A DNA stretch of 64,000 nucleotides. It comes from DATATV01 sp035551355. GTDB lineage: Bacteria > Actinomycetota > Actinomycetes > Mycobacteriales > Pseudonocardiaceae. Shown piece by piece: positions 25,809-35,749 of this stretch. A program made the translations under genes and the position numbers. Below the pieces are notes generated by a model. That model ran no database searches and was not told the DNA's origin. It saw only the letters and a list, made by a program, of their open reading frames with translations. Location: positions 20,497-84,496 of the forward strand of contig DASZNF010000066.1 in the NCBI GenBank assembly GCA_035551355.1, read 5' to 3'. The first letter of the stretch is position 1. The number at the start of each line of letters is the position of its first letter.

Positions 25809-26690
25809 TCAGACCCCGCCCGCGCCCGCGGCCACCAGTGCCCCGCGCAGTGCCTCGGCGATGCCCGGGGCGGCGGCCAGCACCGCGTCCGCGCCGAGCC
25901 CGTCGTCCAGTCCGGCGAGATCGGCCGCCTCCTTCGCGCTGTAGGGCAGCCGGAGCACCGCGCCCGCCTCCTGGGCGATCAGCGCCGCGGCGGCCCAGTC
26001 CCAGCGGTTCAGGCCGTGCTCGACGTGCGCGTCCACCCAGCCGGCGGCCACCGCGCACAGGTCCAGCGCGGCCGAACCGCCCCGGCGGATGTCGCGCACC
26101 CTGGGCAGCAGTTCGGCCCACATCCGGGCCTGCCTGCCCCGGCGGCCCGCGTCATAGGCGAAACCGGTGGCGACCAGGGCCAGCTCGAGCCGGCCGGCAT
26201 CGGACACCGCCAGCGGCCGCCCGTCCAGCCAGGCGCCCTGCCCGCGCGCGGCGGTCCAGGTGCGCCCGGTGGCCGGTTCCACCACCGCCCCGGCCACCGA
26301 CACCCCATCCACCTGCGCGGCCACCGACACGGCGTAACTGGGGGCGCCGTAGAGGTAGTTGACGGTGCCGTCGATCGGGTCGACCACCCAGACCAGCCCG
26401 TCGGTGGCCTCGGCCCCGCCCTCCTCCTCGCCGAGCACGTGCGCGTCCGGCCACAGGTCGGCCAACCGGGTGCGGATGAGCTGTTCGGAGGCACGGTCCG
26501 CCGCGGTCACCACATCGGTCTCGGTCGACTTGGTGGTCACCTGGCCGACCGCGGTGATCCGTTGCGCCACCACGAGTTCCGCTGCCTCGGCGGCCAGCGA
26601 AACCGCATGGGCCAGCAGGGTCTGGGCGTCATATTCTGCAATGGGCACGTCCTCATCAAACAGCAGCCCGCTAAGGTTTCCAGTCATCAT
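25809..26690 (-). CDS. suhB: Inositol-1-monophosphatase SuhB
   Basis: 293 aa from ATG 26690 (an adjacent ATG at 26687 is equally possible). It hydrolyses inositol monophosphate to inositol, needed for phosphatidylinositol, mannosides and mycothiol. The metal-binding motifs are LGEEEGG, WVVDPIDGTVNYLYG and HGLNRWDWAAAALIAQEAGA. It corresponds to Rv2701c. The start is divergent from ppgK, with a 28-bp intergenic region that must hold both start regions. Confidence 0.92.
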   Translation of the reverse strand: MMTGNLSGLLFDEDVPIAEYDAQTLLAHAVSLAAEAAELVVAQRITAVGQVTTKSTETDVVTAADRASEQLIRTRLADLWPDAHVLGEEEGGAEATDGLVWVVDPIDGTVNYLYGAPSYAVSVAAQVDGVSVAGAVVEPATGRTWTAARGQGAWLDGRPLAVSDAGRLELALVATGFAYDAGRRGRQARMWAELLPRVRDIRRGGSAALDLCAVAAGWVDAHVEHGLNRWDWAAAALIAQEAGAVLRLPYSAKEAADLAGLDDGLGADAVLAAAPGIAEALRGALVAAGAGGV

Positions 26691-26718
26691 CGACTGAATC
26701 GAGTAGGAAGGTCCGCCG

Positions 26719-27486
<768 letters not shown>

Positions 27487-27588
27487 TAGGGCATTCGGCC
27501 CAGCGCTGATCGCCTGTTCGTACATTCGGTGACCTGATGGTGACACTCGGAAGGACTGCGCGCCGCCACCCTGCGTCCCGCGCGTAGT

Positions 27589-27594
27589 TACAAT
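27589..27594 (+). promoter_or_regulatory. Probable -10 box of sigA
   Basis: TACAAT (27589-27594, preceded by GT) fits an actinobacterial -10 element. It lies about 105 bp upstream of the sigA start. No good -35 hexamer was seen at 17-19 bp. Confidence 0.4.
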
Positions 27595-27699
27595 GGAACG
27601 CGTGCTCGCCGGTAGGCAGGCGGGCCGCTCCCCCAGAATTCAGGCAACCGAGGTCCGCTCACCTCGGCCGCCATGATCGACCATCGCGAAAGGGCGTAC

Positions 27700-29073
<1,374 letters not shown>

Positions 29074-29086
29074 GTCGCACTTTTCG

Positions 29087-29125
29087 AAACCGGCCGGTGG
29101 TCCGCTGTGGACCATCGGCCGGTTT
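29087..29125 (+). terminator. Terminator after sigA
   Basis: A 17-bp stem (29087-29103 with 29109-29125, one G-U pair) with a 5-nt loop; its 3' arm runs into TTTTGCTT. It starts 13 nt after the sigA stop and separates sigA from the convergent peptidase gene. Confidence 0.9.
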
Positions 29126-29135
29126 TGCTTGCCGC

Positions 29136-29906
29136 CTAAGAGTTTTGCTTCCATTCGATGGTGAAATCGGTGCCACCGGTCAGATCCGAGGTGGTGGCCA
29201 GCGTGTTGTTGTTGCGCACCAGGTTGATCCCGAGCGCACCGGAGTCGGCGACCGGCGCCCCGTTGATCTGCCCACCGGTGAACGCGACCGAGCCGAAGTC
29301 GGGCAGGTCGGCCAGCGTGGAGCCGGAGCCGGGGGTCTCGGCGACGATCTCGGCGCTGGAGTTGGCCGCCCCGGCCGCGCCGGTGTGCGAGGCGTCCTCG
29401 GTCCAGCCCTGGGTGGCGTCGGACAGGTAGAGCTCGTAGCCGGTGAGCGCGGAGAAGATCACCTTGGCGGTCAGCTGGTCGCCGGGCGCGATCGTGTCCG
29501 GATAGGCGGTGATCGAGTTGGTCGGGTAGATCTCCCACCACGCCGAGTAGCCGGCCACCCCGCCGGCGCACTTGGCCTGGGTGCCGTCCTGCTCCACCGC
29601 GGTGTCGCCCCAGCCGTCCAGGCCGACCCAGAACACCACCGTGCCGTCGCCGTGCGAGCAGTCCACGGCGGGCTGGGTCCAGCTGGCCTGCACGCTGGTG
29701 TAGCTGCCGGCCCGCACCGAGGTGTTCACCGCGTAGCCGACCCAGTTGGGACTGCTGGCACTGGCGGCGGCCCCAGTGGGCGTGTGGGGCGCGGCGAGCC
29801 GCGCGGGCAACGCGAAGGCCCCGGAGTTCGTCGCGGACGCCGCCGGACTGGCCGGAACGACGCCCAGCAGGGCCAGGGCAGCCGCGCTGCCCACGAGTCT
29901 GTGCAT
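29136..29906 (-). CDS. Secreted G1-family (eqolisin) glutamic endopeptidase
   Basis: 256 aa from ATG 29906, with GGGGAGA 4 nt upstream. A signal peptide (about 1-25, cleavage near PAASA) precedes a beta-sandwich peptidase domain with SPNWVGYAV and FWVGLDG. The eqolisin catalytic pair seems present: Gln106 in VEQDGT and Glu190 in SSAEIVAE. Their 84-residue spacing is close to that in scytalidoglutamic peptidase. Most studied members are fungal and work at acid pH. No partner genes are nearby, so it is probably exported and acts alone. Confidence 0.82.
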   Translation of the reverse strand: MHRLVGSAAALALLGVVPASPAASATNSGAFALPARLAAPHTPTGAAASASSPNWVGYAVNTSVRAGSYTSVQASWTQPAVDCSHGDGTVVFWVGLDGWGDTAVEQDGTQAKCAGGVAGYSAWWEIYPTNSITAYPDTIAPGDQLTAKVIFSALTGYELYLSDATQGWTEDASHTGAAGAANSSAEIVAETPGSGSTLADLPDFGSVAFTGGQINGAPVADSGALGINLVRNNNTLATTSDLTGGTDFTIEWKQNS

Positions 29907-30352
29907 GTTCTCCCCAGCCGCGCGATACCGTCCCCCAGGACGAATGGGATGAGCGTTCTCCCGCCCGGGGTGGCGGTCAACATACGAAGGTCGGGTGTCG
30001 CCCGGCGGCGCGAGGCGGTCCCGGCCAACGGAATCAGGCCCCTGTTCACGCACAGCGAACACCCTCGACCTGGGCATAGACCCGGGCTTGTCCGTGACGC
30101 CGATCACAGCGCGACCAGTGATATCGGACAAAACCCCGCGGAATGTTACCCAGAGCGCTGGTGTAAGCGCAGGTCGCTGCTGCATTCGGGTACATCATGA
30201 CGTGACCGGCATCCCAACGGCGCGGGAACACTTGCGCCCTCCCAGGCGTCTGCAAGAGTGGAGCCAACGAACACGCGGTGCAGTCCGGCCGCCGTGGACG
30301 TGGCCCGCAACAGGCACCGAGTCGCCGGTGCCGGGACGGAGGGAGATTCACC
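29907..30352. other. 446-bp divergent intergenic region
   Basis: It lies between the G1 peptidase and the small zinc protein. TTGACC on the minus strand near 29980 could be the -35 of the peptidase promoter, but no matching -10 is convincing. No gene or stable RNA is evident. Confidence 0.4.
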
Positions 30353-30544
30353 ATGACAACCGCACTCGCCCGCCCCGAGTTGACCCTTGCCGACCGTTGC
30401 GACCGCTGCGGGGCAGCCGCCCGCGTGCGTGCCGTACTCCCGTCAGGAGGCGAATTGCTGTTCTGCGGCCACCACGCACGAGAGCACGAAGACCGTCTGA
30501 AGGAACTCGCGGCGCAGCTGCAACGCGACGAAGCGCAGGACTGA
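30353..30544 (+). CDS. Small zinc-finger-like protein (DUF7455-type)
   Basis: 63 aa, ATG start with GGAGGGAG about 9 nt upstream. CDRC (DRCDRCGAAARVRAVLPSGG) and CGHH (LLFCGHHAREHEDRL) make a compact four-ligand zinc site, followed by a charged helix. This short protein is conserved in actinobacteria near sigA/sigB; function unknown. An in-frame start at 30278 would add residues without similarity. A strong terminator follows, so it is transcribed alone. Confidence 0.85.
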   Translation: MTTALARPELTLADRCDRCGAAARVRAVLPSGGELLFCGHHAREHEDRLKELAAQLQRDEAQD

Positions 30545-30554
30545 AGCCACGGAG

Positions 30555-30590
30555 GCGAAGGGCGGGACCGCGGATGGTCCCGCCCTTCGC
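30555..30590 (+). terminator. Terminator after the small zinc protein
   Basis: A perfect 15-bp stem (30555-30569 with 30576-30590) with a 6-nt loop, 10 nt after the stop. It lies between convergent genes and can also serve the ROK gene on the other strand. Confidence 0.88.
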
Positions 30591-30677
30591 CCATCTGCGG
30601 GCACGTTTCAATAGGCAAATCCCGGTAGGCAGATTCCGGCCGGTTCGCACCCGGCGGTCCGGGGTGCGGGCCGGGAC

Positions 30678-31892
30678 TCAGTACGCGGCCAGCACCGGCT
30701 CGAAGGCCAGCTCGGCCGCGCCCAGCAGCCGGGCGTCGGTACGCAGCGCCGAGGTCACGATCGAGGTGCCGCCCAGCGCCCGGGACACCATGCTGCGGGT
30801 GCGCACGGTGGCCGCCACCGAGTCCACCAGCGAGGCGGGCAGGGCGGTGAACAGGTCGCCCAGCACCACCAGCTGTGGGCACAACAGGTTGACCACGTTG
30901 CACAGCCCCACGGTCAGCCACTCGCCGAAATCGCCGAGCCGGGCCCGCACCTCGGCCGGCCGGTCGGCCAGGATCCGCAGCTCGGCCACCACCGCACCGC
31001 GCGGGGAGTCCTCCGGGATGCCCAGCGCCCGGCTCAGCGCCCGCTCCCCCACCTCGGTCTCCCAGCAGCCGGTGCAGCCGCAGTAGCAGGGCCGCCCGTG
31101 CGGGTTGACCACCATGTGCCCGATCTCGCCGACATAGCCCGCGGTGCCGCGCATCGAGCTGCCGCTGGAGATGACCCCGCCGCCAACGCCGACGTCGGCG
31201 GTGATGTACACCGCGTCGGTGGCGCCCCGGGCCGAGCCGCGCAGGTGCTCGGCCAGCGCGCCCAGTTCGGCGTCGTTGCCCAGGTGCACCGGCGTGGCCT
31301 GGGCCTTCGCGCCCCAGGCCACGCTGTCCCGGTTGCGCCACGTGCGGCTCAGCCACTCGCCGAGCGGCACGTCCGACCAGTGCAGGTTGGGCGCCTCGTG
31401 CACCAGCCCGTCCGAGCGGCGCACCACGCCGGGCACGGACACCCCGACCGCGGCCACCATCACGTCCAGCTCGCTGATCAGCAGCTCGGCGTTGTCCACG
31501 ATCTTGGTGAACACCTCGCGCGGCGCCCGGGTCTCCGGCCGCAGGCTCCAGCTGCACCGGGCCAGGATCTGCCCGCCGATGCCCACCATGGCCATGGCCA
31601 CCTGCTCCACCCTGATGTCCACCGCGAGCACCACGGCGGCATGCGGCTGGGGCAGCACCAGCAGGGATGGCCGGCCCGCGCCGCTGCGCATGGCCGGGAC
31701 CTTCTCCTCCACCACCCCGTCACCGGCCAGGCCGTCGACCAGGGCCTTGATGGTGGAGCGGTTGAGCCCCAGCTCGGCGGCCAGGTCCGCGCGGGTACAC
31801 GGACCGGCCACATGCAGCCGGCGCAGCAGGGCGGCCCGGTTGTGCCTGCGCACCTCGTCCGGACGGGTGCCCGAGGTGGGACTGGTGGTCAA
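30678..31892 (-). CDS. ROK-family transcriptional repressor (XylR-type)
   Basis: 404 aa from TTG 31892, with AGGGACGG upstream. A winged helix-turn-helix (about 12-75, TRADLAAELGLNRSTIKALV) precedes the ROK sugar-binding domain. That domain holds the zinc signature CYCGCTGCWE with a preceding GHMV histidine. It is the last gene of a four-gene run (binding protein, ATPase, permease, regulator) and probably represses it. Twin palindromes upstream of the binding-protein gene are the likely operators. The inducer is probably the transported sugar. Confidence 0.88.
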   Translation of the reverse strand: MTTSPTSGTRPDEVRRHNRAALLRRLHVAGPCTRADLAAELGLNRSTIKALVDGLAGDGVVEEKVPAMRSGAGRPSLLVLPQPHAAVVLAVDIRVEQVAMAMVGIGGQILARCSWSLRPETRAPREVFTKIVDNAELLISELDVMVAAVGVSVPGVVRRSDGLVHEAPNLHWSDVPLGEWLSRTWRNRDSVAWGAKAQATPVHLGNDAELGALAEHLRGSARGATDAVYITADVGVGGGVISSGSSMRGTAGYVGEIGHMVVNPHGRPCYCGCTGCWETEVGERALSRALGIPEDSPRGAVVAELRILADRPAEVRARLGDFGEWLTVGLCNVVNLLCPQLVVLGDLFTALPASLVDSVAATVRTRSMVSRALGGTSIVTSALRTDARLLGAAELAFEPVLAAY

Positions 31893-31934
31893 CGGGCCGT
31901 CCCTGCTGCCGTAGGTGGGGTCAACGAGCCGTCC

Positions 31935-33371
31935 TCACCGGGACAGCGCTCGCCGCCGGGACAGCGCGTCCACCGTAGCCGCGGCCAGCAGCACCAGCCC
32001 GGTGATGACGTTCACGGCCGCGGCCTGGAAACCCAGCAGGTTCAGCCCGTTCTCCACGGCGGCCAGCACCAGGCCGCCGAGCACCGCGTCACGCACCCGG
32101 CCCCGGCCGCCGAACAGCGAGGTGCCACCGATCACCGCCGCGCCGACCGCGAACAGCAGCACGGTGCCGTTACCGGCGTTGCCGTCCACCGAGGCGATCT
32201 TGGAGGTGTAGACGATGGACCCGACCGCGGCCACCGAGGAACAGATCACGAACACGCTCATCCGGATCTTGGGCACGTTGACGCCGGCGCGCCGCGCGGC
32301 CTCCCGGTTGCCGCCGACCGCGTACACGTGCCGGCCGTAGCGGGTGCGGTCCAGCACGTAGGTGCCCAGCACCAGCAGCACCAGCACGATCGGCACCACG
32401 TAGGGCACGCCGTGGATGTCGGCGAACGCCGGGTTGGGCGAGCGGTTGAGGGTCAGCAGGTAGGTGGCGATGGCGCCCAGCACCAGCACCGCGCCGACCT
32501 TGATGCCGATCATCACGGTGGGCGAGGCGACCAGGCCCTTGCGCAGCCGGGCGAAGTGCCGGAACAGCATGACCAGCGCGTAACCGCCCGCGGCGATCAC
32601 GAACAGGATCCAGCTGCCCACCGTGGACAGGTTGCCGTTGGCCACGTTGAACAGCACCTGGCTCTGCCGGATGGAGATGTTGCCGCCCTGGCCGACCAGC
32701 TGCAGCACAACGCCGTACCAGGCGATGAACAGCGCCAGGGTGACCACGAACGAGGGGATGCCGACCTTGGCCACCAGGTAGCCGGTCAGGCTGCCGATGC
32801 CCGCACCGACGCACACCGCCAGCAGTATTTCCAGAAACGCGTTGGTGGGCACGCCGAGCAGCATCAGCACGACACCGAGGCCGGACATCGCCGCGCCGGC
32901 CCAGATGCGCATGAACGCCGACAGGATCGTGGCCACGATCAGCGCGATCACGAAGGCGTAGAACACCGCCGAGCCCATGCCGCCGAGCAGGTTGCCGTGG
33001 CTCTGGAAGTGCAGGGCCAGCACCGAGGCGGTGACGCCGGAGGCGGTGCCCGCGGACAGGTCGATCTCGCCCAGCAGCAGCACGAACACCAGGCCCATGG
33101 CGATGATCGCCTCGCCCGCGCCCTGCTCCAGCAGGTTGGCCAGGTTGTTCACGGTGAGGAACGAGCTGGACAGCCCGGTGAACAGCGCGACCAGCACCAC
33201 CAGCCCCAGCAGCGCGGGCAGCGCGCCCAGCTCACCGCCGCGGACCCGGCTGAAGTAGTCGCGTACCGCCTCGCCCGCGGAGCGGGAGGTGGTGTCGATA
33301 CCGAAGTCGGTGACCATTTGGTCCCGGTCGGTCTTGGCCGCCTTGGGGGCGGTCGGAGTCGTGTTAGTCAT
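31935..33371 (-). CDS. Sugar ABC transporter permease (XylH/MmsB-type)
   Basis: 478 aa, ATG start. About 10-12 membrane helices span 48-470, with the branched-chain/ribose-type permease (BPD_transp_2) segments LLLGEIDLSAGTASG, SFVVTLALFIAWYG and YAVGGNREAARRAGV. It is longer than RbsC (about 320 aa) and close to XylH. It forms the membrane pore with the ATPase encoded 14 bp upstream. The C terminus ends in a duplicated ALSR encoded by a 12-bp direct repeat (31938-31949 and 31956-31967) next to the stop. Confidence 0.9.
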   Translation of the reverse strand: MTNTTPTAPKAAKTDRDQMVTDFGIDTTSRSAGEAVRDYFSRVRGGELGALPALLGLVVLVALFTGLSSSFLTVNNLANLLEQGAGEAIIAMGLVFVLLLGEIDLSAGTASGVTASVLALHFQSHGNLLGGMGSAVFYAFVIALIVATILSAFMRIWAGAAMSGLGVVLMLLGVPTNAFLEILLAVCVGAGIGSLTGYLVAKVGIPSFVVTLALFIAWYGVVLQLVGQGGNISIRQSQVLFNVANGNLSTVGSWILFVIAAGGYALVMLFRHFARLRKGLVASPTVMIGIKVGAVLVLGAIATYLLTLNRSPNPAFADIHGVPYVVPIVLVLLVLGTYVLDRTRYGRHVYAVGGNREAARRAGVNVPKIRMSVFVICSSVAAVGSIVYTSKIASVDGNAGNGTVLLFAVGAAVIGGTSLFGGRGRVRDAVLGGLVLAAVENGLNLLGFQAAAVNVITGLVLLAAATVDALSRRRALSR

Positions 33372-33385
33372 TTCCCGTCAATCCC

Positions 33386-34177
33386 CTACTGAGAGACCGT
33401 CTCGGGGGCCACGTCCGCATCGGGACGGGCCAGGCCGAGGTCACCCGAACGGCCTGCGGTGATCAGTTCGACCACCTGGCTGTGCGTGACGTCCTTGGTG
33501 GGCAGCTCGGCGGCCATCCGGCCGAGGTAGAGCGTGGCGATCCGATCGGCCACCTCGAAGACGTCGTTCATGTTGTGGCTGATCAGCACCACGCCGAGAC
33601 CCTGCTCGGCCAGCCTGCGGACCAGGTCGAGCACCTGGCGGGTCTGGGCGACGCCCAGCGCCGCGGTCGGCTCGTCCAGCAGCACGACCCTGCTGTTCCA
33701 CAGCACCGCCTTGGCGATGGCCACGGTCTGCCGCTGCCCACCGGACAGCGAGGCGACGGGGGTGCGCACGGACTTCACGGTGCGCACGGACAGCGAGGTC
33801 AGGGTCTTGCGGGCGGCCAGCTCCATGCCGGCCTCGTCCAGCAGCGCGGCCGGGCCGCGCTCCCGGCCCAGGAACATGTTCTGCACGATGTCGAGGTTGT
33901 CGGCCAGCGCGAGGTCCTGGTAGACGACCTCGATGCCCAGATCGGCGGCGTCCTTCGGGCTGTGCACCTTCACCGGCTTGCCCTCGAACAGGACCTCGCC
34001 GGAGTCCATCGGGTAGATCCCCGCGACGCACTTGACCAAAGTGGACTTGCCCGCGCCGTTGTCGCCGACCAGCGCAGTGACCTCACCGGCACGCACGGTG
34101 AAGTCCACGTCGTGCAGGACGTGGACTGGCCCGAAGCTTTTGTTGATGCCCCGCAGGGCCAGAATCGGCTCGTTCAC
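33386..34177 (-). CDS. Sugar ABC transporter ATP-binding protein (single domain)
   Basis: 263 aa, ATG start. All nucleotide-binding motifs are present: Walker A GDNGAGKS, signature LSGGQRQTVAIAKA, Walker B VVLLDEPTAALG and the switch His in LISHNM. It has one domain, unlike the double RbsA/XylG; single-domain forms are common for this permease type in actinomycetes and would act as a homodimer. It is separated from the binding-protein gene by a 92-bp gap holding a large hairpin. Confidence 0.92.
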   Translation of the reverse strand: MNEPILALRGINKSFGPVHVLHDVDFTVRAGEVTALVGDNGAGKSTLVKCVAGIYPMDSGEVLFEGKPVKVHSPKDAADLGIEVVYQDLALADNLDIVQNMFLGRERGPAALLDEAGMELAARKTLTSLSVRTVKSVRTPVASLSGGQRQTVAIAKAVLWNSRVVLLDEPTAALGVAQTRQVLDLVRRLAEQGLGVVLISHNMNDVFEVADRIATLYLGRMAAELPTKDVTHSQVVELITAGRSGDLGLARPDADVAPETVSQ

Positions 34178-34211
34178 TCAGGTTCTCCTTGCCGAGAAAG
34201 CCGAGATGGGG

Positions 34212-34256
34212 GTCGCGGCGGGGCACGGGCACGGGTTTCGCGTGCCCCGCCGCGAC
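34212..34256 (-). promoter_or_regulatory. Large hairpin between the binding-protein and ATPase genes
   Basis: A perfect 16-bp stem (34212-34227 with 34241-34256) with a 13-nt loop lies 13 nt after the binding-protein stop. Within an operon it probably works as a partial terminator or a 3' mRNA stabiliser. That gives more binding protein than membrane components, as is known for other ABC operons. Confidence 0.75.
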
Positions 34257-34269
34257 TGTCTGGGTTCGG

Positions 34270-35388
34270 TCAGGAGATGCCGAGCTGCGTGCAGGCTGCG
34301 GCCGCGGCGCCGCCGCAGATGTCGCTGGCCTTCACGTATCCCTGCGTGACCACTTCTTTGACATTCTGCTTGGTGATCAGCACCGGGGTGAGCAGGACGG
34401 ACGCGATGGTGCGCTTGCCCTGCGGGTCGGTGCTGGTCTGGCTGGCGATCTTGTTCGCGCTCGCGGTGTCACCCTTGACCAACGCGGCAGCCAGTTGGGC
34501 GGCCGAGGAGGCCTCCTGCTCGATCGGCTTGAAGACGGTCGAGTACTGCAGGCCTTCCAGGATGTCCTGCAGGCCGGCCGCGGTGGCGTCCTGCCCGGTC
34601 ACCGGAACCTTGCCGGCCAGGCCGTCCTTCTGCAGCACGGTGATGATCGCGCCGGCAAGGCCGTCGTTGGCGGCCAGCACACCGTCGATCTTGCCGCCGT
34701 TGGCGGTGAGCAGCTGCTCGAAGACGGTGCCACCGGTCTGGTTGTCCCAGCCGTCGATGGCCCGGCTGTTGACCAGCTTCAGGGTGCCGTTGGTGTACAG
34801 CGGCCCGACGACCTGCTCCTGGCCCTGGTGGAACAGGGTGGCGTTGTTGTCGGTGGGCGCGCCCTCGATCTCGATGACCTGTGCGCCCGGCTTGCTCTTG
34901 AGCGCGTCGGACATGGCCTGCCCCTGCAGGTTGCCGACCTTCACGTTGTCGAAGCTGACGTAGTACTTGGCGCTGCCGCCGAGGTTGAGCCGGTCGTAGT
35001 CGATGACCGGGACGCCCTGCTGGGCGGCCTTCTGCTCGACCGCGGCGCCGGACGAGCCGTCCGGGGCGCCGATGATCAGGGCCTTGACGCCCTGGGACAG
35101 CATGCTGTCCGCGATCTGGGAGAACTTCTGGTCGTCGCCCTGGGCGTTCTCGATGATCGGGCTGAGACCTTCAGCCGTGAGCGCCTTCTGGAGCATGGGC
35201 TGGTCGAACTCTTCCCATCTGGCCGAGGTGGCGGTCTCCGGAAGGATCACACCGACCTTCGGGCCGCTCCCGCTCGCACCGGCGGTGGACCCGCCGCTGC
35301 TCCCGGAGCTGCTGTTCGCGCCGCACGCCGTGAGGGCCATGACCAGGCCGGTACCCACGGCGAGCGCGGCGACAATGTTCTTCCGCAT
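34270..35388 (-). CDS. Sugar ABC transporter substrate-binding lipoprotein (XylF/RbsB-type)
   Basis: 372 aa from ATG 35388, with AAGGGG 7 nt upstream; the longer GTG start at 35406 would place this site inside the gene. A lipoprotein signal peptide ends in the lipobox LTAC (Cys near 22), then a Ser/Gly-rich linker. The periplasmic-binding-protein type I fold follows (about 45-340), with PVIDYDRLNLGG and GVLAANDGLAGAII, most like D-xylose-binding proteins. It leads the sugar transporter operon. The exact sugar is not certain. Confidence 0.9.
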   Translation of the reverse strand: MRKNIVAALAVGTGLVMALTACGANSSSGSSGGSTAGASGSGPKVGVILPETATSARWEEFDQPMLQKALTAEGLSPIIENAQGDDQKFSQIADSMLSQGVKALIIGAPDGSSGAAVEQKAAQQGVPVIDYDRLNLGGSAKYYVSFDNVKVGNLQGQAMSDALKSKPGAQVIEIEGAPTDNNATLFHQGQEQVVGPLYTNGTLKLVNSRAIDGWDNQTGGTVFEQLLTANGGKIDGVLAANDGLAGAIITVLQKDGLAGKVPVTGQDATAAGLQDILEGLQYSTVFKPIEQEASSAAQLAAALVKGDTASANKIASQTSTDPQGKRTIASVLLTPVLITKQNVKEVVTQGYVKASDICGGAAAAACTQLGIS

Positions 35389-35430
35389 TCGCGACCCCTT
35401 CGTCACTGCAGTTGATCGTCTTGCTCAGTC

Positions 35431-35475
35431 CATATGTTGTGCGCGGCAACATATGAATGTTGTGGCCGACAACAT
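35431..35475. promoter_or_regulatory. Twin palindromic operators upstream of the sugar transporter operon
   Basis: Operator 1 (35431-35455) has perfect 9-bp arms CATATGTTG/CAACATATG around a 7-bp core. Operator 2 (35457-35475) has arms ATGTTGT/ACAACAT around 5 bp. Both share ATGTTGT-N5-(G/A)CAACAT, and their centres are 23 bp apart, about two helical turns. They lie 43-87 bp upstream of the binding-protein start, the expected place for the ROK repressor of this operon. Confidence 0.78.
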
Positions 35476-35749
35476 ATGGCACGAATCGGGGTGACGGTAG
35501 CCATACCGAATCGATTCAGACGTTTAACTTCGACACAATTCGGCAACGGAGGGTTGATCAGAACGTCAACTGAGGGAAATCCCTGGCATGCTGTGCCGCC
35601 CCGGTTACCGGCCGTGATGATCGTCTGCTACCAGAGGTAGCTGAGCGGCCGCTGGAAACCAGCCGTACGAAGCCTGCGAACCGCCTTCGCGACCAACCTC
35701 GAAAATTCCCGGAACCGGGTGAAACGGACCTATCGAACAGCGGTTGCGG
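35476..35749. other. Rest of the intergenic region upstream of the sugar operon
   Basis: No gene is supported between the twin operators and the helicase stop at 35750. The AT content is higher than in the surroundings near 35500-35560. I see no terminator hairpin for the helicase gene here. Confidence 0.4.
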
